In this document: piece after piece, positions 1 to 7,354 of the stretch | Layout of the letters: the number at the start of each line of letters is the position of its first letter | Numbering within the stretch: the stretch's first letter is position 1 | Source of the DNA: Parabacteroides sp. | GTDB taxonomy: Bacteria; Bacteroidota; Bacteroidia; Bacteroidales; Tannerellaceae | NCBI GenBank assembly: GCA_020026285.1 | Contig: JAHHQS010000031.1 | Span: forward strand, 1-31,757 | DNA: 31,757 nt | Direction: 5' to 3' | The notes under the pieces: model-generated | Seen by the model: only the letters and a program-made list of their open reading frames with translations | Databases searched by the model: none | Told to the model about the DNA's origin: nothing | Made by a program: the position numbers and the translations under genes

Positions 1-312
1 TTTTACAGCTTTAGCTTTCAAATCAGCCCAAGCTTCTTCAGAACAAGGTTTGTTATCATTTTTATATTCGTCAGAAGTCCACCATACAGTATCCTTGCTG
101 GCATCGTTATATACGAAGAATTTATCTTTAGGAGAACGGCCGGTATAAACACCAGTCATTACGTTTACTGCGTTTAATTCAGTAACCTGACCTTTGTCAT
201 AACCTTCTAGACCTGGTTTTGTTTCTTCAGCGAACAAAACTTCATAAGAAGGGTTGTGTAAGATTTCTTTCACGTCGGTAATACCGTACTTGCTTAAATC
301 TAAATTTGCCAT
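1..312 (-). CDS. pckA: Phosphoenolpyruvate carboxykinase (ATP), N-terminal part, cut by window edge
   Basis: ATP-dependent PEP carboxykinase interconverts oxaloacetate + ATP and PEP + CO2 + ADP. In Bacteroidales it mainly works in the carboxylating direction during succinate/propionate fermentation (family knowledge). The visible 104 residues start [11 protein letters not shown] and contain the family substrate-binding stretch TGRSPKDKF at residues 57-65, with Arg59 as the expected oxaloacetate/PEP-contacting arginine. The reading frame is open to the left edge, so the P-loop and metal site lie outside the window. The ATG at 310-312 is chosen because the family N-terminus begins there. A candidate -7 box lies at 439-446, giving a long leader of about 120 nt that can fold (see 382-424). 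Identification is by recognition of the family sequence. Confidence 0.95.
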   Translation of the reverse strand, partial: MANLDLSKYGITDVKEILHNPSYEVLFAEETKPGLEGYDKGQVTELNAVNVMTGVYTGRSPKDKFFVYNDASKDTVWWTSDEYKNDNKPCSEEAWADLKAKAVK

Positions 313-381
313 CTGTAGTTAATTTAAGTGATTTATTTAAATATTTATTGTATTATTCTTACCTAATACATTTAATTAGAC

Positions 382-424
382 AGGGTAAATAATCTTATTC
401 TTTAGTTAAGAATTTCAATACCCT
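382..424 (-). promoter_or_regulatory. Two-helix hairpin in the pckA leader
   Basis: AGGGTA at 382-387 pairs with TACCCT at 419-424, and inside it ATTCTT at 397-402 pairs with AAGAAT at 408-413, giving a bent two-helix hairpin with a 5-nt loop. It would lie close to the 5' end of the pckA transcript if the -7 box at 439-446 is used. A role as a leader-based control element or mRNA stabiliser is inference. I recognise no known riboswitch class. Confidence 0.35.
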
Positions 425-438
425 TTTCTTTTCAGACA

Positions 439-446
439 CAAAAGTA
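439..446 (-). promoter_or_regulatory. Candidate -7 box for pckA (TACTTTTG)
   Basis: On the minus strand this reads TACTTTTG, an exact match to the Bacteroidetes -7 consensus TAnnTTTG. A TTTG is present upstream at 463-466, but the 16-nt spacing is shorter than the usual 19-21, so the -33 assignment is weak. Confidence 0.5.
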
Positions 447-528
447 CTATTTTTTTTGAATGCAAATAAGAGATTACGGAAATTTTTCTCCAATAATTTC
501 ATTTTGTTTGTAAAAGTCTCAAAATCTT

Positions 529-562
529 CTCTGTTTTGTAAACTGCACATTGCAAAACAGAG
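529..562. repeat. Strong inverted repeat between pckA and the GH43 gene
   Basis: CTCTGTTTTG at 529-538 is repeated in perfect inverted form as CAAAACAGAG at 553-562. The stem can be extended inward by a T-G wobble and two A-T pairs, leaving an 8-nt loop. Neither strand has a U-run directly after it, so it is not a classic terminator. It lies upstream of both divergent genes (pckA -7 at 439, GH43 -7 at 629) and is well placed to be an operator. The rest of the 313-662 gap holds only promoter-like and AT-rich sequence and no gene. Confidence 0.45.
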
Positions 563-628
563 TCTATCCTATTTGAAATGAGGATGAAATCGTTTACATT
601 TTTTGTCTTTTGTTTCATATCTTTCTAT

Positions 629-636
629 TACCTTTG
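629..636 (+). promoter_or_regulatory. Candidate -7 box for the GH43 gene (TACCTTTG)
   Basis: TACCTTTG matches TAnnTTTG exactly and lies 26 nt before the ATG at 663. TTTG tetramers occur at 602-605 and 609-612, but neither has ideal spacing (23 and 16 nt). Confidence 0.5.
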
Positions 637-662
637 GGTAGTAATCTGAAAATTATTATATC

Positions 663-1781
663 ATGAGAAAAACATTTTTGTTTATTATTTCGGCTATTTT
701 TTTGATAGCTTGTCAGTCTGAAAAAAAATACCAATCATTTGCTCCAGGAAAAGTCTGGCTCGACAATAATGAAAAGCCAATTAATGCTCATGGTGGAGGT
801 GTTTTAGTCTATGATGGAACATATTATTGGTTTGGTGAACATAAGACAGAAGGTGAAGGAGGAAATCTTGCAAATGTTGGTGTGCATTGTTATTCATCAT
901 CTGATCTGTATAATTGGAAAGATGAAGGTGTTGCATTGACAGTTGATGATGAAGGTTCTGGTAGTCCGATTGAAAAAGGATGTATCCTTGAACGTCCCAA
1001 AGTGATATATAATGCTAAAACAAAGAAGTTTGTTATGTGGTTTCATCTTGAGCCAAAAGGTTTATCCTATAAGGGTGCACAAAGCGGTGTCGCAATCAGT
1101 GATCATGTAGCTGGTCCATATCATTTTTTACATGCTAATCGAATCAATGCAGGGTATTGGGCAAAGAATGCTTCGGAAAAAATGAAAAATGGAGAAGTGA
1201 AGACAAAACAAGATCATTATTCCGGTGGAGGACTTCCTGCTCATCCGGATTCTTTGAATATTCATAAGCGTGATTTTGAAAACGGTCAAATGGCCCGTGA
1301 CATGAATTTGTTTGTAGACGATGACGGAAAAGCTTATCATATTTATTCTTCTGAAGAAAACAGTACTTTACAGATTGCGCAGTTAAATGATGAATATACT
1401 GATCATAATGGTGTTTATACACGGAATTTCCCTGGACGATTTATGGAAGCTCCAGCGATGTTTAAATATAATGGTAAGTATTATCTGATAATGTCGGGAT
1501 GTACAGGCTGGGCTCCGAATGCAGCTCGTTCGGCGGTGGCAGATTCGATTTTAGGTAAATGGACAGAATTAGGGAATCCATGTGTTGATGCTGATTCTGC
1601 TTTAACATATCATTCTCAAAGTACCTTCGTCTTACCAGTTCCTGGAAAATCAGGAAGCTTCATTTATATGGGTGATAGATGGAATCCGAAGAATGCAATA
1701 GATGGCCGATATATATGGTTGCCAATACATTTCAAAGGAGATAAATTCCTAATCTCCTGGGAGGATGAATGGAGTATGTAA
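663..1781 (+). CDS. GH43 family glycosidase lipoprotein, exo-beta-1,3-galactanase-like
   Basis: A 372-residue lipoprotein: hydrophobic signal peptide and lipobox LIAC, lipidated at Cys17, so probably attached to the periplasmic or outer membrane. The rest is a single five-bladed propeller domain of glycoside hydrolase family 43. The N-terminal blade reads INAHGGG (40-46), where most GH43 enzymes carry the catalytic-base Asp. Glu110 (in LERPKV), Asp213 (in RDMNLF), Glu262 (in MEAPAM) and Gln319 (in HSQSTF) fit the site of exo-beta-1,3-galactanase-type GH43 members, which lack the usual base. Subfamily and substrate (galactan or arabinogalactan side chains) are inference. It stands alone, with no SusC/SusD, sensor or other glycosidase next to it. 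Preceded by a -7 box at 629-636, and followed by a weak hairpin. Confidence 0.8.
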   Translation: MRKTFLFIISAIFLIACQSEKKYQSFAPGKVWLDNNEKPINAHGGGVLVYDGTYYWFGEHKTEGEGGNLANVGVHCYSSSDLYNWKDEGVALTVDDEGSGSPIEKGCILERPKVIYNAKTKKFVMWFHLEPKGLSYKGAQSGVAISDHVAGPYHFLHANRINAGYWAKNASEKMKNGEVKTKQDHYSGGGLPAHPDSLNIHKRDFENGQMARDMNLFVDDDGKAYHIYSSEENSTLQIAQLNDEYTDHNGVYTRNFPGRFMEAPAMFKYNGKYYLIMSGCTGWAPNAARSAVADSILGKWTELGNPCVDADSALTYHSQSTFVLPVPGKSGSFIYMGDRWNPKNAIDGRYIWLPIHFKGDKFLISWEDEWSM

Positions 1782-1786
1782 GATGA

Positions 1787-1804
1787 ACAATTCTCCTTAA
1801 TTGT
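1787..1804 (+). terminator. Weak hairpin after GH43 gene
   Basis: ACAATT (1787-1792) pairs with AATTGT (1799-1804) over a 6-nt loop. A run of seven or more T follows only after about 15 nt (1819-1826), so termination efficiency is uncertain. Confidence 0.3.
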
Positions 1805-1873
1805 GTGGTCGCTCTATTATTTTTTTGAAATGATAAATAAATTTAAACGGTAAGTATATTATTTATAATAGAC

Positions 1874-1881
1874 TATATTTG
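1874..1881 (+). promoter_or_regulatory. Candidate -7 box for rpoN (TATATTTG)
   Basis: TATATTTG matches TAnnTTTG exactly, 22 nt before the ATG of rpoN. No TTTG is seen at the expected -33 position. The predicted leader is only about 15 nt. Confidence 0.5.
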
Positions 1882-1903
1882 CAAGGTCATTAAATGAATT
1901 TAT

Positions 1904-3367
1904 ATGTTAAAACAACAATTACGGCAGCAATTACAGCAGAAGCTTTCTCCTCAACAAATCCAGGTAATTCGTATGCTTGAACTTCCTGCAATTGAGCTCG
2001 AGGAAAAAATCAAGCATGAATTGGAAGAAAATCCGGCTTTAGAGGAAGGTAAAGATGTTTCTGATGAAGACTTAGATCGGAATAGCGATGATGTCCGTGG
2101 TGAAGATGAAGGAATAGAAAATGGCGATGATGTTGATTTATCATTAGGTGACTATTTGACAGAAGATGATATACCTGACTATAAGTTACAGGAACTTCAC
2201 GAGAGAACGCAGAAGAAAGAAGACATACCATTTTCTGTAAGTGAATCTTTAAATGAATTTTTGATAGAGCAGCTTGGACTTCGCAATTTGCCGGAGGATA
2301 AGATGAAAATCGCGGAATATGTTATTGGTAATATTGATGATGATGGTTATCTGCGTCGCGATTTGAATGCTATAGCTGATGACTTGATTTTTCAGGCAGG
2401 TGTGGAAGTCGATGAAAAAGATCTTCAGTCAATACTTAAAATAATACAGGATTTTGAACCTGCGGGTATTGGTGCGCGTGATTTGCAGGAATGTCTTTTA
2501 ATTCAATTGCAAAAGAAAGAGCAGACTGAGGAAATAAAAATTGCAATTCGTATTGTGACTTCTTGTTTTGATGATTTTACACGGAAACATTATGAAAAGA
2601 TTATTCGTACTTTAGAGATAACGGAGGAACAATTAAAGAAAAGTATCCGTGAAATAACCAATTTGGACCCCAAACCGGGAATAGCTTGGGGTGGATCGAT
2701 GGAAACAGCAATGAGTCAGATTATCCCTGATTTTATAGTCGATTCCAATAATGGTGAAATAACTCTATCGATGAATAATCGGGGAATTCCAGATTTGAGA
2801 ATCAACCGTGAATATGCTGAAATGTTCGAGGATTATTCGAATAACAAGAATAATCAGACAACAGAGAGACGAAATGCAGTTCAATTTGTGAAACAAAAAT
2901 TGGATTCGGCTCAATGGTTTATTGATGCAGTAAAGCAACGTCATGAAACTTTACAGCGAACCATGGAGGCTATTATCTATTTGCAACAGGATTTTTTCCT
3001 GACTGGAGATGAAGCCTCTTTGCATCCTATGATTTTGAAAGATGTTGCCGAACGTTCAGGTTATGACATATCTACAATTTCAAGAGTAAGTAATAGTAAA
3101 TATGTACAAACGAATTTTGGAGTCTTTTCATTGAAGTACTTTTTCTCTGAATCAATGCAGAACGATTCTGGAGAAGAAATATCCAATCGAGAGATAAAAA
3201 CAATCTTGAAACATTCTGTTGATGCTGAAGATAAACATAAACCATTGACAGATGAAGAATTAACGCGTTTGTTGAAAGAAAAGGGTTATGTCGTTGCCCG
3301 ACGAACGATTGCTAAATATCGTGAACAATTGGGGATTCCGGTTGCCCGACTCAGAAAAGAAATATAA
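1904..3367 (+). CDS. rpoN: RNA polymerase sigma-54 factor
   Basis: Sigma-54 directs RNA polymerase to -24/-12 promoters and needs AAA+ activators for open-complex formation. All expected parts are present in 487 residues: the Gln/Leu-rich activator-interacting region I (residues 1-48, starting MLKQQLRQQLQQ), an acidic region II (about 48-98), the core-binding domain, the HTH-containing DNA-binding domain, and the RpoN box ARRTIAKYRE at about 465-474, followed by a short tail. Length is normal for the family. The next gene starts 11 nt later, so rpoN probably heads an operon with the PAP2-like gene, gcvH and purE. No sigma-54 activator gene lies in the window. Confidence 0.98.
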   Translation: MLKQQLRQQLQQKLSPQQIQVIRMLELPAIELEEKIKHELEENPALEEGKDVSDEDLDRNSDDVRGEDEGIENGDDVDLSLGDYLTEDDIPDYKLQELHERTQKKEDIPFSVSESLNEFLIEQLGLRNLPEDKMKIAEYVIGNIDDDGYLRRDLNAIADDLIFQAGVEVDEKDLQSILKIIQDFEPAGIGARDLQECLLIQLQKKEQTEEIKIAIRIVTSCFDDFTRKHYEKIIRTLEITEEQLKKSIREITNLDPKPGIAWGGSMETAMSQIIPDFIVDSNNGEITLSMNNRGIPDLRINREYAEMFEDYSNNKNNQTTERRNAVQFVKQKLDSAQWFIDAVKQRHETLQRTMEAIIYLQQDFFLTGDEASLHPMILKDVAERSGYDISTISRVSNSKYVQTNFGVFSLKYFFSESMQNDSGEEISNREIKTILKHSVDAEDKHKPLTDEELTRLLKEKGYVVARRTIAKYREQLGIPVARLRKEI

Positions 3368-3378
3368 ATTTGCAAGCT

Positions 3379-3999
3379 ATGAAGTTATTAGCTAAAATAT
3401 TTTCTGTGATATTTCATCCTTTGCTGATGCTTACTTATGGGATGATATTGGCATTATGTGGTTCATACCTGGCTGTTTATCCATTGAAGATAAAGTTCCT
3501 TTTGGTTTCAGGAGTCTTTTCGATGACAACATTGTTGCCGGGAACTTTCATTTATCTGATGGTGCGTTATGGAAAAGGAATCGATTTTGCATTGAATAAT
3601 CGTAAAGTACGTACTCTTCCATATCTATTATATATATCATCAATTGTTGTCTGTGCATTTTTTTTATTGCGGATGATGTTGCCGTTTTGGCTGGTTGTTG
3701 TATTTTTTGCAGCTGCCGCTTTGATGGTTGTCACAATGTGTATCAACTTTTTTTGGAAGATTAGTGCACATATGATTGGTATTGGTGGACTGTTGGGAGC
3801 AATAATGGGTTACTTCAAAATGTATCAGTTAAATCCTTGGATGCTGTTCATCGTTCTATTCTTGCTGGCAGGAATGTTAGGAACATCACGACTGATATTG
3901 GAGCGACATAGTCCCGCACAAATATATGCCGGATTTTTGCTCGGATTTATTGGAATTTATTTATCAACAATATTAAGTTATTTCTTTTTATTCATTTAA
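3379..3999 (+). CDS. PAP2-like (phosphatidic acid phosphatase superfamily) membrane protein, degenerate motifs
   Basis: A 206-residue polytopic inner-membrane protein with about six hydrophobic segments. Remnants of the three PAP2 motifs can be aligned: [10 protein letters not shown] (73-82) for C1; ISAHMIG (128-134, His131) for C2, where the classical form is PSGH; and [16 protein letters not shown] (170-185) for C3, with His177 kept and the usual Asp replaced by Gln181. It may therefore be a phosphatase acting on lipid phosphates such as undecaprenyl or glycerophospholipid, or a non-catalytic relative. ATG at 3379 is preferred over a TTG at 3370. It is 11 nt after rpoN and 11 nt before gcvH, which suggests co-transcription. 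The substrate cannot be read from the sequence. Confidence 0.65.
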   Translation: MKLLAKIFSVIFHPLLMLTYGMILALCGSYLAVYPLKIKFLLVSGVFSMTTLLPGTFIYLMVRYGKGIDFALNNRKVRTLPYLLYISSIVVCAFFLLRMMLPFWLVVVFFAAAALMVVTMCINFFWKISAHMIGIGGLLGAIMGYFKMYQLNPWMLFIVLFLLAGMLGTSRLILERHSPAQIYAGFLLGFIGIYLSTILSYFFLFI

Positions 4000-4010
4000 A
4001 TACTATAGTT

Positions 4011-4391
4011 ATGAATTTTCCTACAAATGTTAAGTACACAAAGGATCATGAATGGATCCGTTTGGAAGGTGATGTAGCCTATGTTGGTATTACAGATTAT
4101 GCTCAAAGTGAATTGGGTGAAATTGTATATGTTGACATTACAACAGAAGGCGAAACAGTACAGAAAGAAGAAGTTTTTGGTACAATTGAAGCTGTGAAGA
4201 CTGTTTCTGATTTGTTTATGCCTGCTACAGGTGAAGTACTTGAAGTAAATCCAGAATTGGAAGATGCGCCAGAATTGGTTAATGAGGATGCATATGGAAA
4301 AGGTTGGATTATCAAAGTCGCTGTTGCTGACGTAGCAGAAATAGATAGTTTGATGTCTGCAGCTGAATATGAACAATTAATAGCAAAATAA
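4011..4391 (+). CDS. gcvH: Glycine cleavage system H protein
   Basis: The small lipoyl-carrying shuttle protein of the glycine cleavage complex. It accepts the aminomethyl group from the P protein and passes it to T and L. At 126 residues it has normal length, and the lipoylation site is Lys63 in [12 protein letters not shown], followed by the typical DAPELVN stretch. The N-terminus ([15 protein letters not shown]) is the canonical start of the family. The P, T and L genes are not nearby, as is common in Bacteroidales. It is followed after 11 nt by purE. The link is metabolic (one-carbon units feed purine synthesis), but a functional reason for the pairing is inference. Confidence 0.97.
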   Translation: MNFPTNVKYTKDHEWIRLEGDVAYVGITDYAQSELGEIVYVDITTEGETVQKEEVFGTIEAVKTVSDLFMPATGEVLEVNPELEDAPELVNEDAYGKGWIIKVAVADVAEIDSLMSAAEYEQLIAK

Positions 4392-4402
4392 TTAAGTTAA
4401 AA

Positions 4403-4909
4403 ATGACTCCTGTTGTTAGTATCATTATGGGCAGTACTTCTGATCTGCCTGTTATGGAAAAGGCTGCCAAGTTCCTTGATGAAATGGCAATTCCTTTTGA
4501 AATGCATGCATTATCTGCTCATCGTACACCTGAAGAGGTGGAACGCTTTGCAAAAGGTGCAAAAGAAAGAGGTATTAAAGTTATTATTGGAGCCGCTGGT
4601 ATGGCTGCCCATTTATGTGGTGTAATTGCATCAATGACTACAGTTCCGGTAATTGGTGTTCCGATCAATTCTACACTTGATGGAATGGATGCTCTTCTTG
4701 CAATTGTGCAGATGCCTCCTGGAATACCTGTTGCTACAGTTGGTATTAATGCCTCATTGAATGCTGCTATTCTCGCTGTTCAGATGTTGGCTGTAGAAAA
4801 TGAAGAATTGCAGGTTAAACTTGCTGATTATAAAGAAAATCTAAAACAGAAAATAGTTAAAGCAAACGAGGAACTGGCTAAAGTTTCTTATCAATATAAA
4901 ACAAATTAA
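4403..4909 (+). CDS. purE: 5-(carboxyamino)imidazole ribonucleotide mutase
   Basis: Class I PurE converts N5-CAIR to CAIR in de novo purine synthesis. At 168 residues it shows the nucleotide-binding GSTSD (10-14), the catalytic SAHRTP loop (38-43; His40 and Arg41) and the AGMAAHLCG loop (65-73) of the family, which forms octamers in known structures. Last gene of the rpoN - PAP2 - gcvH - purE run: a 14-bp perfect stem follows 9 nt after its stop. Confidence 0.97.
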   Translation: MTPVVSIIMGSTSDLPVMEKAAKFLDEMAIPFEMHALSAHRTPEEVERFAKGAKERGIKVIIGAAGMAAHLCGVIASMTTVPVIGVPINSTLDGMDALLAIVQMPPGIPVATVGINASLNAAILAVQMLAVENEELQVKLADYKENLKQKIVKANEELAKVSYQYKTN

Positions 4910-4918
4910 TTGGGGAGG

Positions 4919-4960
4919 AAAGTTGGAAACAGGGTTGTTTTATGCTCTGTTTCCAACTTT
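4919..4960 (+). terminator. Terminator with 14-bp perfect stem between purE and ispG
   Basis: AAAGTTGGAAACAG (4919-4932) is perfectly complementary to CTGTTTCCAACTTT (4947-4960) across a 14-nt loop. The tail is CAATTTTCAT. This should end the purE transcript. Its stem is unusually long for an intrinsic terminator here. Confidence 0.75.
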
Positions 4961-4984
4961 CAATTTTCATAAAAAATAATTATT

Positions 4985-6817
4985 ATGGATTATTTCAATT
5001 ACAATCGTCGTAAATCATCTGAAGTAAAAATCGGAAATCTATTGATGGGAGGAACTCATCCGATTCGTATTCAGACAATGGCAAACGTATCTACTATGGA
5101 TACTGAGGCTGCTGTTCAGCAGGCTGTCAGGATGATTGATGTAGGAGCTGAAATAGTACGTTTTACAGCCCAAGGTGAAAGAGAAGCCCATAACTTAGGA
5201 GTTATCCGTAAACGTTTAGACGAAATAGGTTATCATACTCCATTAGTTGCGGATATTCATTTTAATCCGAAAGCTGCTGATGCTGCTGCAGTCGAGGTTG
5301 AAAAGGTGAGAATTAATCCGGGTAATTATGTTGATCGTGCCCGTACATTTATTCATTTGGAATATACCGATGAGGAATATGCTGCAGAATTGCAGAAGAT
5401 CCGTGACCGCTTTGTCCCATTTTTGAATATTTGTAAAGAACATCATACTGCTATCCGTCTTGGAGTGAATCATGGATCATTATCCGATAGAATTATGAGT
5501 CGTTATGGAGATACTCCGGAAGGAATGGTTGAATCTTGTATGGAATTTCTTCGTATTTGTCGTGATGAGGATTTTCCAAATGTAGTTATTTCTGTAAAGG
5601 CTTCTAATCCATTGGTTATGGTGACAACAGTTCGTCTGTTGGTCAAGGCTATGGATCAGGAAGGTATGAATTATCCTTTACATTTAGGGGTTACTGAAGC
5701 CGGCGATGGAGAAGATGGACGAATAAAAAGTGCTGTCGGTATCGGAGCTTTGCTTGCCGATGGAATTGGCGATACTATCAGAGTTTCTTTGACAGAAGCT
5801 CCAGAGGCTGAAGTTCCTGTGGCTCAGAAATTGGTTGATTATATTCTAGAAAGAAAGAATCATCCACATATTGATGCAGAACTAGCACCTGGCTTTGACT
5901 TTACTTCATTTACGAAGCGAAATACTCGCAGTGTTGAATCGATCGGTTCATCTTTTGTGCCAGTGGTTATTTCTGATCGTTCTCAAGGCGATTTTGAATT
6001 TAATAAAGCCGTTTTGCCGGATTTTGTATATATTGGTCAGCAAAATGTGGTTTCATTACCAGAAGGTTGTCGTTTGATAGTAGATGCTTCAGTTTGGAAA
6101 GGAACTACAGATACATATCCGTATTTTAAGGTTTCAGAATTGTCGTCAGTACAGAATTGTACTGCGTCAGTCAAATTTGTGAGTCTGTCCTATTTGGATT
6201 TGACTCCTTCTGTAATAAAGATCTTGTCTGAAGATAAGCACATTGTTATAATTTTGACAACCAATCATCAGAATGGTTTGGCAGAACAACGTGCCGCAAT
6301 GCATCGTTTGATGAAAGCCGGTGTTGATGTTCCGGTTGTTTTACATCGATCATATGATGAACCAGAATTGGAGTCCCTTCAGTTGAAATCTTCAGCCGAT
6401 ATGGGGGCATTATTATTAGATGGCTATGCTAATGGAGTCTGGTTACATGATGATCAGCTTCCTGCAAAGATATTAGATCAATTAGTCTTTGGAATTATGC
6501 AGGCAGCCAAGGTTCGAATTAGTAAAACAGAATATATTTCTTGTCCAAGTTGTGGACGAACATTATATGACATGCAGACAACTATAGCTCGTATAAAAGA
6601 GGCTACTTCACATTTGAAAGGATTGAAGATTGGTATTATGGGCTGTATTGTAAACGGACCTGGGGAAATGGCCGATGCTGACTATGGATATGTAGGAGCA
6701 GGCCGAAATAAAATCAGTCTTTATAAAGGGAAGGAATGCTTGGTGAAGAATATTCCGGAAGAAGAGGCTGTTGAACGTCTGGTTCGTTTGATTAAAGAAA
6801 ATGGAGATTGGAAATAA
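4985..6817 (+). CDS. ispG: 4-hydroxy-3-methylbut-2-en-1-yl diphosphate synthase, long three-domain form
   Basis: IspG (GcpE) reduces 2-C-methyl-erythritol cyclodiphosphate to HMBPP in the MEP isoprenoid pathway, using a 4Fe-4S cluster. The TIM-barrel domain occupies roughly residues 5-275. A large inserted domain (about 300-500) makes the protein 610 residues, compared with about 370 in E. coli; this is the plant/Chlamydia/Bacteroidetes-type architecture. The C-terminal reductase domain holds the cluster ligands Cys520 and Cys523 (CPSC), Cys554 (MGCIVNGPGE) and Glu561. It is flanked by terminators on both sides, so it is likely monocistronic. Confidence 0.97.
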   Translation: MDYFNYNRRKSSEVKIGNLLMGGTHPIRIQTMANVSTMDTEAAVQQAVRMIDVGAEIVRFTAQGEREAHNLGVIRKRLDEIGYHTPLVADIHFNPKAADAAAVEVEKVRINPGNYVDRARTFIHLEYTDEEYAAELQKIRDRFVPFLNICKEHHTAIRLGVNHGSLSDRIMSRYGDTPEGMVESCMEFLRICRDEDFPNVVISVKASNPLVMVTTVRLLVKAMDQEGMNYPLHLGVTEAGDGEDGRIKSAVGIGALLADGIGDTIRVSLTEAPEAEVPVAQKLVDYILERKNHPHIDAELAPGFDFTSFTKRNTRSVESIGSSFVPVVISDRSQGDFEFNKAVLPDFVYIGQQNVVSLPEGCRLIVDASVWKGTTDTYPYFKVSELSSVQNCTASVKFVSLSYLDLTPSVIKILSEDKHIVIILTTNHQNGLAEQRAAMHRLMKAGVDVPVVLHRSYDEPELESLQLKSSADMGALLLDGYANGVWLHDDQLPAKILDQLVFGIMQAAKVRISKTEYISCPSCGRTLYDMQTTIARIKEATSHLKGLKIGIMGCIVNGPGEMADADYGYVGAGRNKISLYKGKECLVKNIPEEEAVERLVRLIKENGDWK

Positions 6818-6823
6818 AATGGG

Positions 6824-6846
6824 TAAGCCGTGCTATACACGGCTTA
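6824..6846 (+). terminator. Terminator after ispG
   Basis: TAAGCCGTG (6824-6832) and CACGGCTTA (6838-6846) form a perfect 9-bp stem with a 5-nt loop CTATA, followed by TCTTTC. It begins 6 nt after the ispG stop codon. Confidence 0.75.
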
Positions 6847-6874
6847 TCTTTCAAATATAGAATAATTTAAATAG

Positions 6875-7312
6875 ATGATGAAAGTACAAATAATCAATAA
6901 ATCTCACCATTCGTTGCCATCTTATGCAACTAATCAGTCAGCGGGTATGGATATCCGTGCAAATTTGTCAGAACCAGTTGAAATCAAACCTTTGGAAAGA
7001 AAGCTTATTCCTACAGGTTTATATATTGCTTTACCAGATGGTTATGAGGCTCAGATACGTCCACGTAGTGGTCTGGCCATCAAACATGGTATTACATTAC
7101 TGAATACTCCGGGAACAATCGATGCTGATTATCGTGGAGAGATTGGTGTGATTTTAGTGAATCTGTCGAATGAACCATTTATTGTAAACGATGGAGAACG
7201 TATTTGTCAGATGGTAATTGCTGCTTACCGTCAGGTGGAATGGGAAGCAGTAGAAGTCTTAGATGAAACGGAACGTGGAGCCGGAGGTTTTGGACATACT
7301 GGAACCCATTGA
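6875..7312 (+). CDS. dut: dUTP diphosphatase (deoxyuridine triphosphatase)
   Basis: Trimeric dUTPase hydrolyses dUTP to dUMP + PPi, keeping uracil out of DNA and feeding thymidylate synthesis. All five motifs are present in 145 residues: I AGMDIRA (23-29), [12 protein letters not shown] (63-72), [16 protein letters not shown] (80-92), IV RICQMV (109-114) and [11 protein letters not shown] (134-143). Two consecutive ATG codons (6875 and 6878) are both possible starts. It leads a plus-strand series that continues into the TPR protein 42 nt downstream. This position next to envelope genes is conserved in Bacteroidales as far as I remember. Confidence 0.97.
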   Translation: MMKVQIINKSHHSLPSYATNQSAGMDIRANLSEPVEIKPLERKLIPTGLYIALPDGYEAQIRPRSGLAIKHGITLLNTPGTIDADYRGEIGVILVNLSNEPFIVNDGERICQMVIAAYRQVEWEAVEVLDETERGAGGFGHTGTH

Positions 7313-7354
7313 TGTAAATCTTCTGTTTTTTCATTATTTAATCATATAAATAAG

